Below are positions 15,805 to 24,446 of a DNA stretch of 64,000 nucleotides, piece after piece. The notes under the pieces were generated by a model. The model was not told the DNA's origin. It worked only from the letters and a program-made list of their open reading frames with translations, and made no database searches. A program made the position numbers and the translations under genes. The number at the start of each line of letters is the position of its first letter. Within the stretch, counting starts at the first letter, position 1. Source of the stretch: JAXLWB01 sp046328715 (GTDB lineage: Bacteria; Chloroflexota; Anaerolineae; Caldilineales; Caldilineaceae); assembly GCA_046328715.1 (NCBI GenBank), contig JAXLWB010000054.1, positions 1 to 64,000 on the forward strand, read 5' to 3'.

Positions 15805-16827
15805 TTACCAAGTGACCCCGACCCGCTGATTGGCGATGGCCAGCAGCACGATAGCACCGAGCGCAAAAATGACGTTGCCAACTAAATCAATTTGCGAGGA
15901 GGCACTCCCCGTCGAGGGTCTCTGCACAAAACCATACCAGGCATATGTCATCAACAAGCTACCGGACAGGGTCATGGCATGCTGCAGCGTCCAGCCAATG
16001 CGACTGGACCAGCGCCAAAACAAAATAAACCCCAGTGCAAGCAGGCACAACAACCCGACGGTGTTGAGCACTGCGGGGATCGGCTCATGGGTACGGGCCA
16101 GGATCATAAAGGCAGAGCCCAACGTAAAGGCAAGCACCCCAACGGGCCAGGGATCGGGTGTGGATTGCGTATCGTCCGGCTCTCGCCGCTGAAACCGAGG
16201 CAAAACAAAGGCGCCCACGATCAAGATCACAACCACCACGCCACTCACCAGAAACTGTGTCATGGACGCTATAAAGGCATCGGACATTTGGAAGAAGAAG
16301 AGAAGGGCGCAGGCCGCCAAATAGAGTAACGCCACGATCACCAATCCAATCGGACCCAGCCAAGGCGTGTGGTCTGTCTCTGGTGTGAAAATCTCAACCA
16401 GTGTGATCGGCACCGAGGTGCTCCAAATGGCATGGATGCTCAGCACAAAAACCGTCCACCAAGCGCTGATGCCCAGCCCAGCAATATAGCCATAATCGAG
16501 CAGCCGCAACCCCACATAGTTGGCGTTGAAGAGCGATTGGGTAACGAACGCTTCTTCAATTAAGGCATAGGCGTAGCCGAGTACAACAATACTTGGCCAG
16601 CCAAGGTGCCAACGACGGGCCACTTCCCGGATCAGGAGCGCCCCGCCGCCGTAGAGCGGAGCGAGAACAAGCAAGAGTCCCAACGACGTGATCGACAAGT
16701 TGCCCAAAAGGAACTCACCGACCAAGGGAGCTAGAAAGAAGAGTGCAATCGCTGGCAGCATCGTCCCACTTCTTGACCGTGGTTCAAGGTGGCTCTGTTC
16801 AACAGATTGTGTCATTTCCTGTGTCAT
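15805..16827 (-). CDS. Multi-pass membrane protein of unknown function
   Basis: A 340-residue protein with eight to ten hydrophobic segments. A block LIEEAFVTQSLFNANYVG around residues 90-107 and a later IHAIWSTSVP could place Glu and His residues within the membrane, a pattern reminiscent of CAAX/CPBP-type proteins. The arrangement is not diagnostic and I do not assign it. AAAGGATAT precedes the ATG. The gene stands alone between repeats and a gene-poor stretch. Confidence 0.55.
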   Translation of the reverse strand: MTQEMTQSVEQSHLEPRSRSGTMLPAIALFFLAPLVGEFLLGNLSITSLGLLLVLAPLYGGGALLIREVARRWHLGWPSIVVLGYAYALIEEAFVTQSLFNANYVGLRLLDYGYIAGLGISAWWTVFVLSIHAIWSTSVPITLVEIFTPETDHTPWLGPIGLVIVALLYLAACALLFFFQMSDAFIASMTQFLVSGVVVVILIVGAFVLPRFQRREPDDTQSTPDPWPVGVLAFTLGSAFMILARTHEPIPAVLNTVGLLCLLALGFILFWRWSSRIGWTLQHAMTLSGSLLMTYAWYGFVQRPSTGSASSQIDLVGNVIFALGAIVLLAIANQRVGVTW

Positions 16828-17167
16828 GTTTTATATCCTTTGCTCACCCTTTCCCGGATAGAAATATACGTATCAGTTTTGTCTTTGGCCAATTGTGCCC
16901 AATGTGGATGATGTGTCTATCAGAATTATCACAGCTTTCTAGGGTCACGCTGAGCGGCGCACCGATGCTGGTAGCATCGGGAGTCATGACCTGGTCAGCA
17001 TGCGTATTGAGCGAACTCTGAATGTGCTCGCCTACACGTACGGTACGACATTAGTAGACGCCCATCTGTTCAATTTTCTCACTACTTGGATACAGATAAT
17101 GGGCATAGATTCATGACTTGCTTTAGTCAGGCTGCGAAAGAGAATGAGGAAGGGTGTGATGTATTTA
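16828..17167. other. Gene-free stretch
   Basis: No gene is supported. A small hairpin (ccgatgct ... agcatcgg, 16962-16980) is the only structure seen. The left end should include the promoter of the membrane protein gene starting at 16827. Confidence 0.4.
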
Positions 17168-17656
17168 TCATGCGCGACGACCCAACCAGCGACGAACGGA
17201 GGCGGCATAGATACGATAGGTTCCGCCAAACTTGGCGGCGAGATACCTTTCTTCTGGCACGATCAGAAGGTAATGGCAGGCGACGAGGGCAGGCAGGAGC
17301 AGCAGCAACACCCAGGGAAGATCGAGAAGCAGCGCGATTCCTGTCAACAGGCAGACGCCACCGAGGTAGAGTGGATTTCTTGAAATCGAGAAGATGCCAG
17401 TGGTGACGAGCGTACTGGTCGCAAGCCCAGGATCGGTCGGCTGCTCGTGCTGCGCTAACTCGCGCCGGGCCAGGATCACAAAGGTCACGCCCACAGGGAT
17501 GAGAACTACGCCGCCAAGCAGGAAGAGTAGCGTGAAGAGTGTGCGTGGAAAGGAGAGCGGCACAGTGAATTGCAGCGCAATGGCAATTAGCATAGGAATG
17601 CCAAAGACCACCTCGAAGATCTGCCACCACTGTTTGTGTGCGACATCGGTTGACAT
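17168..17656 (-). CDS. Isoprenylcysteine carboxyl methyltransferase-like membrane protein
   Basis: A protein of about 162 residues with four hydrophobic segments. The C-terminal half shows the ICMT/PEMT signature: TGIFSISRNPLYLGGV, a double helix, then VPEERYLAAKFGGTYRIYA. This region binds S-adenosylmethionine and methylates lipid or prenyl-type acceptors in the membrane. An earlier ATG at 17716 abuts the upstream gene's stop. The ATG at 17656 is preferred for its AAAGGA site, but the choice is uncertain. It is probably co-transcribed with the membrane protein gene upstream. Confidence 0.75.
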   Translation of the reverse strand: MSTDVAHKQWWQIFEVVFGIPMLIAIALQFTVPLSFPRTLFTLLFLLGGVVLIPVGVTFVILARRELAQHEQPTDPGLATSTLVTTGIFSISRNPLYLGGVCLLTGIALLLDLPWVLLLLLPALVACHYLLIVPEERYLAAKFGGTYRIYAASVRRWLGRRA

Positions 17657-17716
17657 TCCAAGTGTGATCCTTTCTATGCACTCTGCTTCACATTTGCGGC
17701 GAACCGAACTGCTCAT

Positions 17717-18403
17717 TCACAGACTTACGGCCTCCCGATTGGCTTCTCTTCGCCTCGCATTGGGGGTCGAAATGTGATTCGATCCCATCTGAAAGCCAAG
17801 ATAGCCGAGCGCAGCCATAAGCAACATTGGCCCTGTGTTTGAGAGCAGGTTGATCGCAAGATTAGCGGCAGGGCCGCTTGGCGCAAGGAGGGTCCCCACC
17901 ACCGTCAAGATCGCCGCGCCAGGCAGCGCATACCCCACCCAACGGGGTTGCAAGCGCCCTTGAAAAAATGGGATGGCAAGCAGCACGCAGCCAACCAATT
18001 CACTAACCAACGCCGTGAGATAGGCGATGAGGATCCCCGATGGCAGGGCGGCTGCGGCAAGTGCAGGAACTTGAGCAGCCAGCCAGGGCGCCACCAGCAC
18101 GCTGTAAAGACTCAGGAACAGACCGAAAAACATCCAGGCGAGCGCGATCAGCGCAACACCAAACAAGCCAAGCCAACCGCTTCGAGCGGCCAGCTTCGTA
18201 TACAAGACAGGCAGTCCCAGCAGCACCAGCGCAGCACCGATAACGCCCACTGCGTTAATTTGTATCCAAGAACTTTGCAGTGCAAAGGTGGCGGGATCCA
18301 AACCGGCTGTAACCAGGGATCGTAACACGATATGAACCGTAAAGAGAATGGCACCGAGCAAAATGCTACGTCCATTGATGCGATAGAATTGCGCGACAGT
18401 CAT
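17717..18403 (-). CDS. Six-helix membrane protein, function unknown
   Basis: A 228-residue protein, MTVAQFYRINGRSILLGAIL, with about six hydrophobic helices and a Gly/Ala/Leu-rich composition. No catalytic or ligand motif was recognised. GGAGAAAGGGAA precedes the ATG. The stop codon directly abuts a possible start of the methyltransferase-like gene, so the two form an operon. Confidence 0.55.
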   Translation of the reverse strand: MTVAQFYRINGRSILLGAILFTVHIVLRSLVTAGLDPATFALQSSWIQINAVGVIGAALVLLGLPVLYTKLAARSGWLGLFGVALIALAWMFFGLFLSLYSVLVAPWLAAQVPALAAAALPSGILIAYLTALVSELVGCVLLAIPFFQGRLQPRWVGYALPGAAILTVVGTLLAPSGPAANLAINLLSNTGPMLLMAALGYLGFQMGSNHISTPNARRREANREAVSL

Positions 18404-18484
18404 TTCCCTTTCTCCTTTCCCGAATTTCTAGCTTGACTCATCGAGCCTGGCTTCCTCGGCCATAACAATGACATTGATCACTCT

Positions 18485-19627
18485 TCATATACGAAGCTGG
18501 CGGAAAAAGGCTCTTATATCGCCAATCAGAAGATCAGGAGCATCATGGGTCGCCCAATGACTACCGCGCTCGTATTCGTTCCAGGCGACGATGTTCTGAT
18601 GGTCGCGCTCAGCAAACTTGCGAATTGGACGGAAATCAAAAGCGAAACTCGCCAGCCCCATTGGTAGGGTAGTCGGCTCAGCCAGATGGTGAGCGTGGCT
18701 GTTTTCGTAGTAAAAGCGAGCTGCCGAGGCCGCAGTGTTCGTCAGCCAGTAGATCGAGACATTCGTCAGAATCGCGTCATGGCTCAGCGCAGTTCCAAAG
18801 AGCTGACCGCTCCAGGCCAGTTGACCGGCAGGTGAGTCGGCGAGTGCGTGGGCGATGGTCTGTGGTTGGGCCTCTTGCACCTTGTCGTGGACCGCCCTGG
18901 CGACGAACCCTTGGAGGAATTCCAGGTACTGCAATTCGTCCAAGGTCAAACCCTCAAACTCGGCAGGATCTCCCGATGGAAAAGAGAAGATCTGAGTGAC
19001 ATGCACACCGATTACATGATCGGGATCGAGGCGGCCTTGCAAGGGTGCCACAATCGCACCGGCATCGTTGCCGTGCGCACCGTAGCAATCATAGCCGAGC
19101 CCCCGCATCAGTTCGGCCCAAGCCTTTGCGGTACGATAGGCATCCCAGCCCGGTTCGGTGGTCGGACCCGAGAAGGCGAATCCAGGCAGCGAGGGGATCA
19201 CTACGTGAAAGGCGTCGTTTGGGTCGCCACCATGAGCACCTGGATTCGTCAGCGGCCCGATCAGTTCGAGATATTCCACGAAGGTATTTGGCCAGCCGTG
19301 GGTGAGGATCAGCGGCGTGGCGTCAGTCTTGGAGGAACGGACATGTAAAAAATGAATATTCTGCCCATCGATGGAGGTCGTAAACTGCGGGTAGGCATTT
19401 AGCTTTGCTTCCCAGTCCCGCCAATTGTAACCATTGCGCCAGTATTCGACGAGTTCCTTTACATACGAAACCGGGACGCCGTACTCCCAGCCTGGCGGAA
19501 CGGGACCGGTCTGCGGTTGATTCGAAGCAAGCGGTAACTCGTTGGCCCAGCGGGTGCGAGACAATCGATCAGCCAGGTCATCGAGGTCGGCTTGGGGAAT
19601 TTTGATTGTAAAAGGTTGTGCATCCAT
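18485..19627 (-). CDS. Epoxide hydrolase family protein (EHN-type alpha/beta hydrolase)
   Basis: A 380-residue protein. The N-terminal ~105 residues are the EHN domain (PFTIKIPQADLDDLADRLSR). The alpha/beta hydrolase fold follows with the oxyanion motif HGWP at 110-113, the nucleophile region HGNDAGA with Asp188, and a C-terminal GSHWATHDAP with His357. These fit the Asp-His catalytic pair of epoxide hydrolases, which open epoxides to diols. The ATG at 19627 is preferred over 19648 because AAGGAAG stands six bases before it. It adds to the detoxification theme of the region. Confidence 0.87.
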   Translation of the reverse strand: MDAQPFTIKIPQADLDDLADRLSRTRWANELPLASNQPQTGPVPPGWEYGVPVSYVKELVEYWRNGYNWRDWEAKLNAYPQFTTSIDGQNIHFLHVRSSKTDATPLILTHGWPNTFVEYLELIGPLTNPGAHGGDPNDAFHVVIPSLPGFAFSGPTTEPGWDAYRTAKAWAELMRGLGYDCYGAHGNDAGAIVAPLQGRLDPDHVIGVHVTQIFSFPSGDPAEFEGLTLDELQYLEFLQGFVARAVHDKVQEAQPQTIAHALADSPAGQLAWSGQLFGTALSHDAILTNVSIYWLTNTAASAARFYYENSHAHHLAEPTTLPMGLASFAFDFRPIRKFAERDHQNIVAWNEYERGSHWATHDAPDLLIGDIRAFFRQLRI

Positions 19628-19755
19628 TAAATCTTCCTTTATATTCATATCTCATGTTACGCACTTGTCGGATCAGACAAGCGGGACTTTGCCAAATTTC
19701 TCGGTGACATGCGTAACACGAGTTCATGTAACTGAGGCGAGAATTTTGCCAAACC

Positions 19756-19950
19756 CTACTCATCCGTCTTTTTGCGTTCCTGGTCCATCGCCATTCCAAT
19801 GGCGACACCGAGGGCTAGACCCACGGCAATACCAATCCCTACGTTATGCAGCACTACGCCAATTGCAGCACCCATTGCAATGCCCATGGCGATACCGAGC
19901 GACATCCTGCCGTTGCTTGATCGATGTTTTTTTTCTTGTTGTTCGTTCAT
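19756..19950 (-). CDS. Small glycine-zipper membrane protein
   Basis: A 64-residue protein with charged ends and a central stretch of alternating G/A and hydrophobics (MGIAMGAAIGVVL, GIGIAVGLALGVAIGMAMD), typical of glycine-zipper membrane helices. Its ATG overlaps the stop of the upstream membrane protein as ATGA, showing translational coupling. No specific function can be assigned. Confidence 0.6.
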   Translation of the reverse strand: MNEQQEKKHRSSNGRMSLGIAMGIAMGAAIGVVLHNVGIGIAVGLALGVAIGMAMDQERKKTDE

Positions 19951-20393
19951 CCTGTCTCCTTTTTTAGAAACCAGCTATAAATAGTGAGGGCCAACACGAC
20001 TACCCCTTGCAACACAGAAAAGGGCAACAGCCAGAATGCTGAACCAACGGGTCGTGTCAGATAGGCCCACACCAGCCATGCCCCATGCTGCACGACCAAC
20101 CAGGTACTGAAGAGTTGCCAAGCCTGGATGGCCCCAGGTTGTCTCCGTGCCAGCCAGACGCCGATCACCCAGCCTAGAATACCACTGGCCAGATAGGTCA
20201 GCGCCGCCACGGCCAGCACGACTGCCCAAACCCGCATGGGTATGCCGTTAAACGGTTCGCCCCAGTCGATCTTACTAGGCACAAACATTAGCACAATTGC
20301 CCGCAAGACGACCAGCAGTGGTGCTTCCACCAGATAGACTGTGGCCAGCGTTTTCACAATGAAGGGCAACCAAGTACGTCCTCGTTTGTTCAC
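19947..20393 (-). CDS. Four-helix membrane protein, function unknown
   Basis: A 148-residue protein with four predicted transmembrane segments and a short acidic loop (VPSKIDWGEPFNGIPMR) between the first and second. It overlaps the glycine-zipper gene by four bases and starts just after the META lipoprotein gene's 3' end on the same strand. No family was recognised. Confidence 0.55.
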   Translation of the reverse strand: MNKRGRTWLPFIVKTLATVYLVEAPLLVVLRAIVLMFVPSKIDWGEPFNGIPMRVWAVVLAVAALTYLASGILGWVIGVWLARRQPGAIQAWQLFSTWLVVQHGAWLVWAYLTRPVGSAFWLLPFSVLQGVVVLALTIYSWFLKKETG

Positions 20394-20400
20394 GGGTGGC

Positions 20401-22038
20401 CTATTGAATGGTAAAGGTTACACTGTAGTTCGTACTCGGCGTGTGATCGCCCTTCTGCAACGTCACCACATAGTCGCCTGTTGCGGGCAACACAACTTGC
20501 GCCCCAATCGCATAGCCGCCCGTCACCTGACGCATTTCCGGAATCCGCCGATTGCCGGTGGGATCTTCAATCATCATGCTCAACGGCGTGCCATCGCTGG
20601 TGGCGTCTACGGTCATGGTTTGGCCCGCTTGGGCTGCTAACACATATTGCAATGTACCGGGTCCGGAAGGAAGCAGTCCGCTCCGCTGCGCAGAAGTGGC
20701 ACCTGGATCAAACTCAATTCGCTCAGCTTCACTAGGATTGGGGGTTACTGGCACGGTGGTGCTGCCGTCAATCGTGAAGGTTACATCGTAGCGAGTAGCA
20801 CCAGCCGACGGTAACAGCGAAAGCGTTACGATATAGTCACCGTCGTTGGGTAGTGTCACTTGAGTGGCATAGACATGGGCTGAGGCACCTTGCGACTCGC
20901 CAGGCCAACTGGTGCCAGCAGGACCACGAATCGTAAATTCTACAGGAGCGCCGTAACCTACTGTCTGTACATGCAGGGTCTGGCCAGCTTGGGCGTTCAA
21001 CACATACTCCTTGAAACCTGCTTCGGGCAGCGCACCGCTACGGCTGGCCGAGGTGGCACCTGCCGCAAATTCAACTCGTTCCGGGCCGCTGTTGTTACTG
21101 AGCGGTTCAATCCAGACACGCAAGGTATAGCTGGTTGCTGGGCCTACGGAAACGACGTGGAGATAGTAATCCTGCGTGACCGGTAAGGTGCTGGTCCACG
21201 AAGGCGGACCATTCTGATAGCGCTTGTAGGGATTGCCATCTGCACCTACCACACTTAACAAGACATCGCCGTTGGGTGAGGTGATCTCCACGGACATGAT
21301 CTGCCCTTGTTGTGCTTGCAAGACATAGTAGTCTACGTCACGTTCAGCGATGTTGCCGTTGATCTCAGCCGTGGTTGCGCCAGGGGCAAAGTTGATGCGC
21401 TTCACATCGCTGGGCGTGTCATCTCCGCTAGCGACAGTCGGTACCTGGGTGACGGTGGGGGCAGAGGTGGGGGATGCGGCGACTGTCTCGGTCGGCTGTG
21501 CTACGGTTGGTGCTGGGGTCGCAGCGGTGGGTTCAGACGTAGCAGAGGAGGCAGTAAAGTTCAGCCGATTGCTACCGTTGTCATACCAGATAATTAGCTG
21601 ATCGCCCCGCACTTCAAAGAGATCGGCACTGCCCAAGGCTTGTAGAACCTGTTGTTCCTGCGTCATCAGCGTGGAATCAGTACAGGCCATCTTGGTGCTG
21701 ACCATGTCGCCAAAGGTGATGGAATCATTGTCTACGCGATAGCTGCCACCGTAGGAGTTACAGCCTGCGTTGCCGGTTGCCTGTCCGTCGTTGCTGAATT
21801 TGAGTGTGACATCGCTGCCACTTGCGACTGGTGTAACGTTGCCGCTCACATCCAAGGTCGTCAATTGCCACTGGGTACCAGCCAGGACGTTCGCCTCGCC
21901 GGTGGACGGAGTGCTGGCGGCCGTCGGTTCCAGCGTGTTTCCTGGCAAGATTGGGGAACAGCCAGTTAGCCCCAGCATGAGCAAAAATGTGAGTAGAGGT
22001 CGATATAAACGAACGCTACTCGTTGATCTGTTGTTCAT
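20401..22038 (-). CDS. META-domain lipoprotein with three pre-peptidase-like repeats
   Basis: A 545-residue exported protein. The lipobox ends at Cys27 (LMLGLTGC). Residues about 48-170 form a META/HslJ domain with GTQWQLTTL, the GNAGCNSYGGSY core and MACTDSTLMTQEQ. After a Thr/Pro linker come three similar ~105-residue beta modules, each starting with a RI/VEFxxGATxAxxxG pattern and containing YVLxAQxGQ, as in bacterial pre-peptidase C-terminal domains. META proteins are linked to envelope stress and drug tolerance. The same META module recurs in the 28816 gene without the repeats. Confidence 0.82.
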   Translation of the reverse strand: MNNRSTSSVRLYRPLLTFLLMLGLTGCSPILPGNTLEPTAASTPSTGEANVLAGTQWQLTTLDVSGNVTPVASGSDVTLKFSNDGQATGNAGCNSYGGSYRVDNDSITFGDMVSTKMACTDSTLMTQEQQVLQALGSADLFEVRGDQLIIWYDNGSNRLNFTASSATSEPTAATPAPTVAQPTETVAASPTSAPTVTQVPTVASGDDTPSDVKRINFAPGATTAEINGNIAERDVDYYVLQAQQGQIMSVEITSPNGDVLLSVVGADGNPYKRYQNGPPSWTSTLPVTQDYYLHVVSVGPATSYTLRVWIEPLSNNSGPERVEFAAGATSASRSGALPEAGFKEYVLNAQAGQTLHVQTVGYGAPVEFTIRGPAGTSWPGESQGASAHVYATQVTLPNDGDYIVTLSLLPSAGATRYDVTFTIDGSTTVPVTPNPSEAERIEFDPGATSAQRSGLLPSGPGTLQYVLAAQAGQTMTVDATSDGTPLSMMIEDPTGNRRIPEMRQVTGGYAIGAQVVLPATGDYVVTLQKGDHTPSTNYSVTFTIQ

Positions 22039-22379
22039 TCGATTTTCCTTTCTTCAGCGTAGGGCCAGTAGAGTAGGTTTCGCCAGCCCTATTATTCATC
22101 AAAAGTGAGTCATCCTTATACCCACAGGAAGTGACTCGCCCTTCATAGACGGCCTGGGGAGCAATTTTCTCTGTATCTAGATAGAGAAACAGGGTATAGA
22201 TCTCAGACAAGAAATCTATCAAGATGCGCAAACACGGAAATTTCTTCTTGATATGGCTATCGTCGAAAGGGTTGCTTGATCAAGATAAAATCAGATGGAA
22301 CTGGCTTATCTGTCTTTGCCAATGTTTCAGGTCGAATGATGTTTTGCCCGTTTCTCCATCTCCACCTCCAATACAGCAA
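22039..22379. other. Gene-free stretch
   Basis: No gene is supported. It should contain the promoter of the META lipoprotein gene at its left end. A weak imperfect repeat around gtgagtcat / gtgactcgc is seen near 22105-22140. Nothing else stands out. Confidence 0.35.
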
Positions 22380-23432
22380 TTATTTTGCTGAACGCTCGGC
22401 AGTTGCGCTGATTACATCGACGAAGAGGGGGACTAACTCGGGCGGCGAATCGTGACCCAAACCAGGAACTTGGCGCAATTCGGCACCTGGTACGCTTGCA
22501 GCAAGCTCTGTGGCCGCATCCATCGGGACAATTGGATCGCTGGTACCTTGCAATACAAGCGTCGGCGTTTTGATCTCAGTAAGATGGTTGTGGCGATAGC
22601 CACTGGCCTCGTAGCGATCGACCACGATGGCCGCTCCCTGGCGCGCAAACCCTGCCGGATCATAGCCACGGGCGAAGTCGCGCTCGGCCCACTGCCGCAA
22701 GGTTGCTTCGTCAGTCGGATAGTCAGGGCCACTTAATGCCTGCCAGGTCTTGACCTGCCAGTCGATGTAGCTCTCCATATCAACCGTCGTCGGCTGGGGC
22801 GGGACATCGGCAAAGGAGTCCGGGTTGGCGATGACTGGCTGCTGGGGGTTGCCCGAGTCGGACATCAGCAAGGTGAGGGAAAGTACATGTTCGGGATAGT
22901 CGATGGCCATTAGTTGGGCAATTGCTCCACCCATTGAGATTCCAACAAGATGCGCTTGTTGAATCTGAAGTGCATCAAGCAGCCCGACCGCATCTGCTGC
23001 CATGTCATGTAAGGTGTAGGCCAACGGTGCTGGCTGGCCTGCCTGCAGCGCTTTGCCGATGGCGTCCGAGTCGGGAAGCCCCGCCTCGTCGAGGTGGGTG
23101 GAGAGCCCAATATCGCGATTATCAAAGCGAACGACGCGATAGCCCCGTTGCACCAACGCATCAATCAATTCCATCGGCCAATCGACCAACTGCATCCCAG
23201 TGCCAGCAATCAGGAGAATGGTTTCTCGATCCGTTGCGCCAAAGCTCTCGTAGGCGAGCGTAATCCCATTTGCCGCTACCTGACCGCTTTCGGATGCTGA
23301 GTGGGAAGGAGGAGTGGCGGCATTGCGCGTAATGGGTTGGCAGCCTGCTATAAGTGTAAAGAGAAGCAATGGAAGGAGTATAGGGCGTAACAGTATACGC
23401 TTCGTTGGTAAGACAGTTTGTAGTCTCTTCAT
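22380..23432 (-). CDS. Alpha/beta hydrolase lipoprotein
   Basis: A 350-residue protein with a lipobox at Cys31 (LFTLIAGC), so it is anchored outside the membrane. The hydrolase fold includes RFDNRDIGLST, the nucleophile elbow GISMGG with Ser166, LVLQGTSDPIVP carrying the acid and GLGHDSPPEL carrying His near residue 328. A complete Ser-Asp-His triad is therefore visible. The closest types are esterases or lactonases of the DUF/'alpha/beta fold' class. The substrate is unknown. AATGAGGTC precedes the ATG. Confidence 0.85.
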   Translation of the reverse strand: MKRLQTVLPTKRILLRPILLPLLLFTLIAGCQPITRNAATPPSHSASESGQVAANGITLAYESFGATDRETILLIAGTGMQLVDWPMELIDALVQRGYRVVRFDNRDIGLSTHLDEAGLPDSDAIGKALQAGQPAPLAYTLHDMAADAVGLLDALQIQQAHLVGISMGGAIAQLMAIDYPEHVLSLTLLMSDSGNPQQPVIANPDSFADVPPQPTTVDMESYIDWQVKTWQALSGPDYPTDEATLRQWAERDFARGYDPAGFARQGAAIVVDRYEASGYRHNHLTEIKTPTLVLQGTSDPIVPMDAATELAASVPGAELRQVPGLGHDSPPELVPLFVDVISATAERSAK

Positions 23433-23603
23433 AGTTTGACCTCATTTCGCAACCCGCATTTGGGCGAGTTGTATACCCTACCCTAGAGCATCTTTTGTTT
23501 CTAGACATCGTTCCAGGTAGAGAAAATGGCTATAAAAGAGGCACAATCTTCTGGGGCGATAGGAGACGAGGGTATTGAGGATCGTCACTGGCGCTGTAAG
23601 AGA

Positions 23604-24437
23604 TCACGTGGCAGAAGAGTCGAGAGGTGTGTTCCAGCGCAGCGTCACATGCAGACCGAGGTGATCAGAGAGGTAGCCTTGCCCGCCGCTGACCAGTGGC
23701 ACCCGCTCGACGAAGCAGCGGTCGATCGTAGCTGTAACGTCCAGTTCGGGCGGAACGCGCAGAAAGACAAAATCAATGGGCAAAGCATAACGCATGGGAA
23801 CGCCTGGCAACGGTCGATAGGTGGGGCGTTGGTCGCCCGCTAGTGGATCTTGCAGACCACTCAGTTGCAGGAATTCTTCGTAGAGCCAACAGCCGCGTGG
23901 AATATTAAAGTCACCCATAACCAAGAGCAAACGGTTGCTAGGCTGACTTTGTACAAGCTTGGCTAACTCGTGCAATTGCAACTGCTGCTGGAGCGCTGCT
24001 GGGTTGTTCTGCGTCCAATTACCCCAGTAGTTAGCAATCAGATGAGTATTGATCACGCTTACGGGGTATGTTCCCAAAGTGAATGAGCTGATCAGGGCAC
24101 CTTTCTGGGTAATACGGTCCATCAAGGTTGGTGAAATCCAAGCACCTTGGCTGCTGTAACGGATAAATTGCGGCTCAGTCAGCGGCTGGCGTGCCAAGGT
24201 CAAGAGCGCACCGGCTGGGGCGTGGGCCATCCTCGCGTAGGTGCGATGAGGGTGACTGGTGCAAGTACGCAGAAGCAGTCTCAAGGCCAGGTAGCTCTGC
24301 ACCTCTTGCAAACAGACGACATCAGGTTCCATTGTGGCCAACATACTAGCCAGGGTACGCAGACGAACGGGAGTATTCCAATGAAAGCCGCCAAAACAGT
24401 TGAAGGTTAGAAACGAGCAGGTAACAGGCAATGTCAT
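23604..24437 (-). CDS. Endonuclease/exonuclease/phosphatase (EEP) family protein
   Basis: A 277-residue protein with the EEP metal-site motifs in order: LTFNCFGG, VVCLQEVQSYLALR with the catalytic Glu, VINTHLIANYWG, VMGDFNIPRG and the terminal LSDHLGLHVTL with Asp-His. Members hydrolyse phosphodiesters in DNA, RNA or lipids such as sphingomyelin. No signal peptide is evident. Only nine bases separate it from the cardiolipin synthase gene upstream, so an operon with a phospholipid-related role is plausible. Confidence 0.85.
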   Translation of the reverse strand: MTLPVTCSFLTFNCFGGFHWNTPVRLRTLASMLATMEPDVVCLQEVQSYLALRLLLRTCTSHPHRTYARMAHAPAGALLTLARQPLTEPQFIRYSSQGAWISPTLMDRITQKGALISSFTLGTYPVSVINTHLIANYWGNWTQNNPAALQQQLQLHELAKLVQSQPSNRLLLVMGDFNIPRGCWLYEEFLQLSGLQDPLAGDQRPTYRPLPGVPMRYALPIDFVFLRVPPELDVTATIDRCFVERVPLVSGGQGYLSDHLGLHVTLRWNTPLDSSAT

Positions 24438-24446
24438 AGGCCAAGC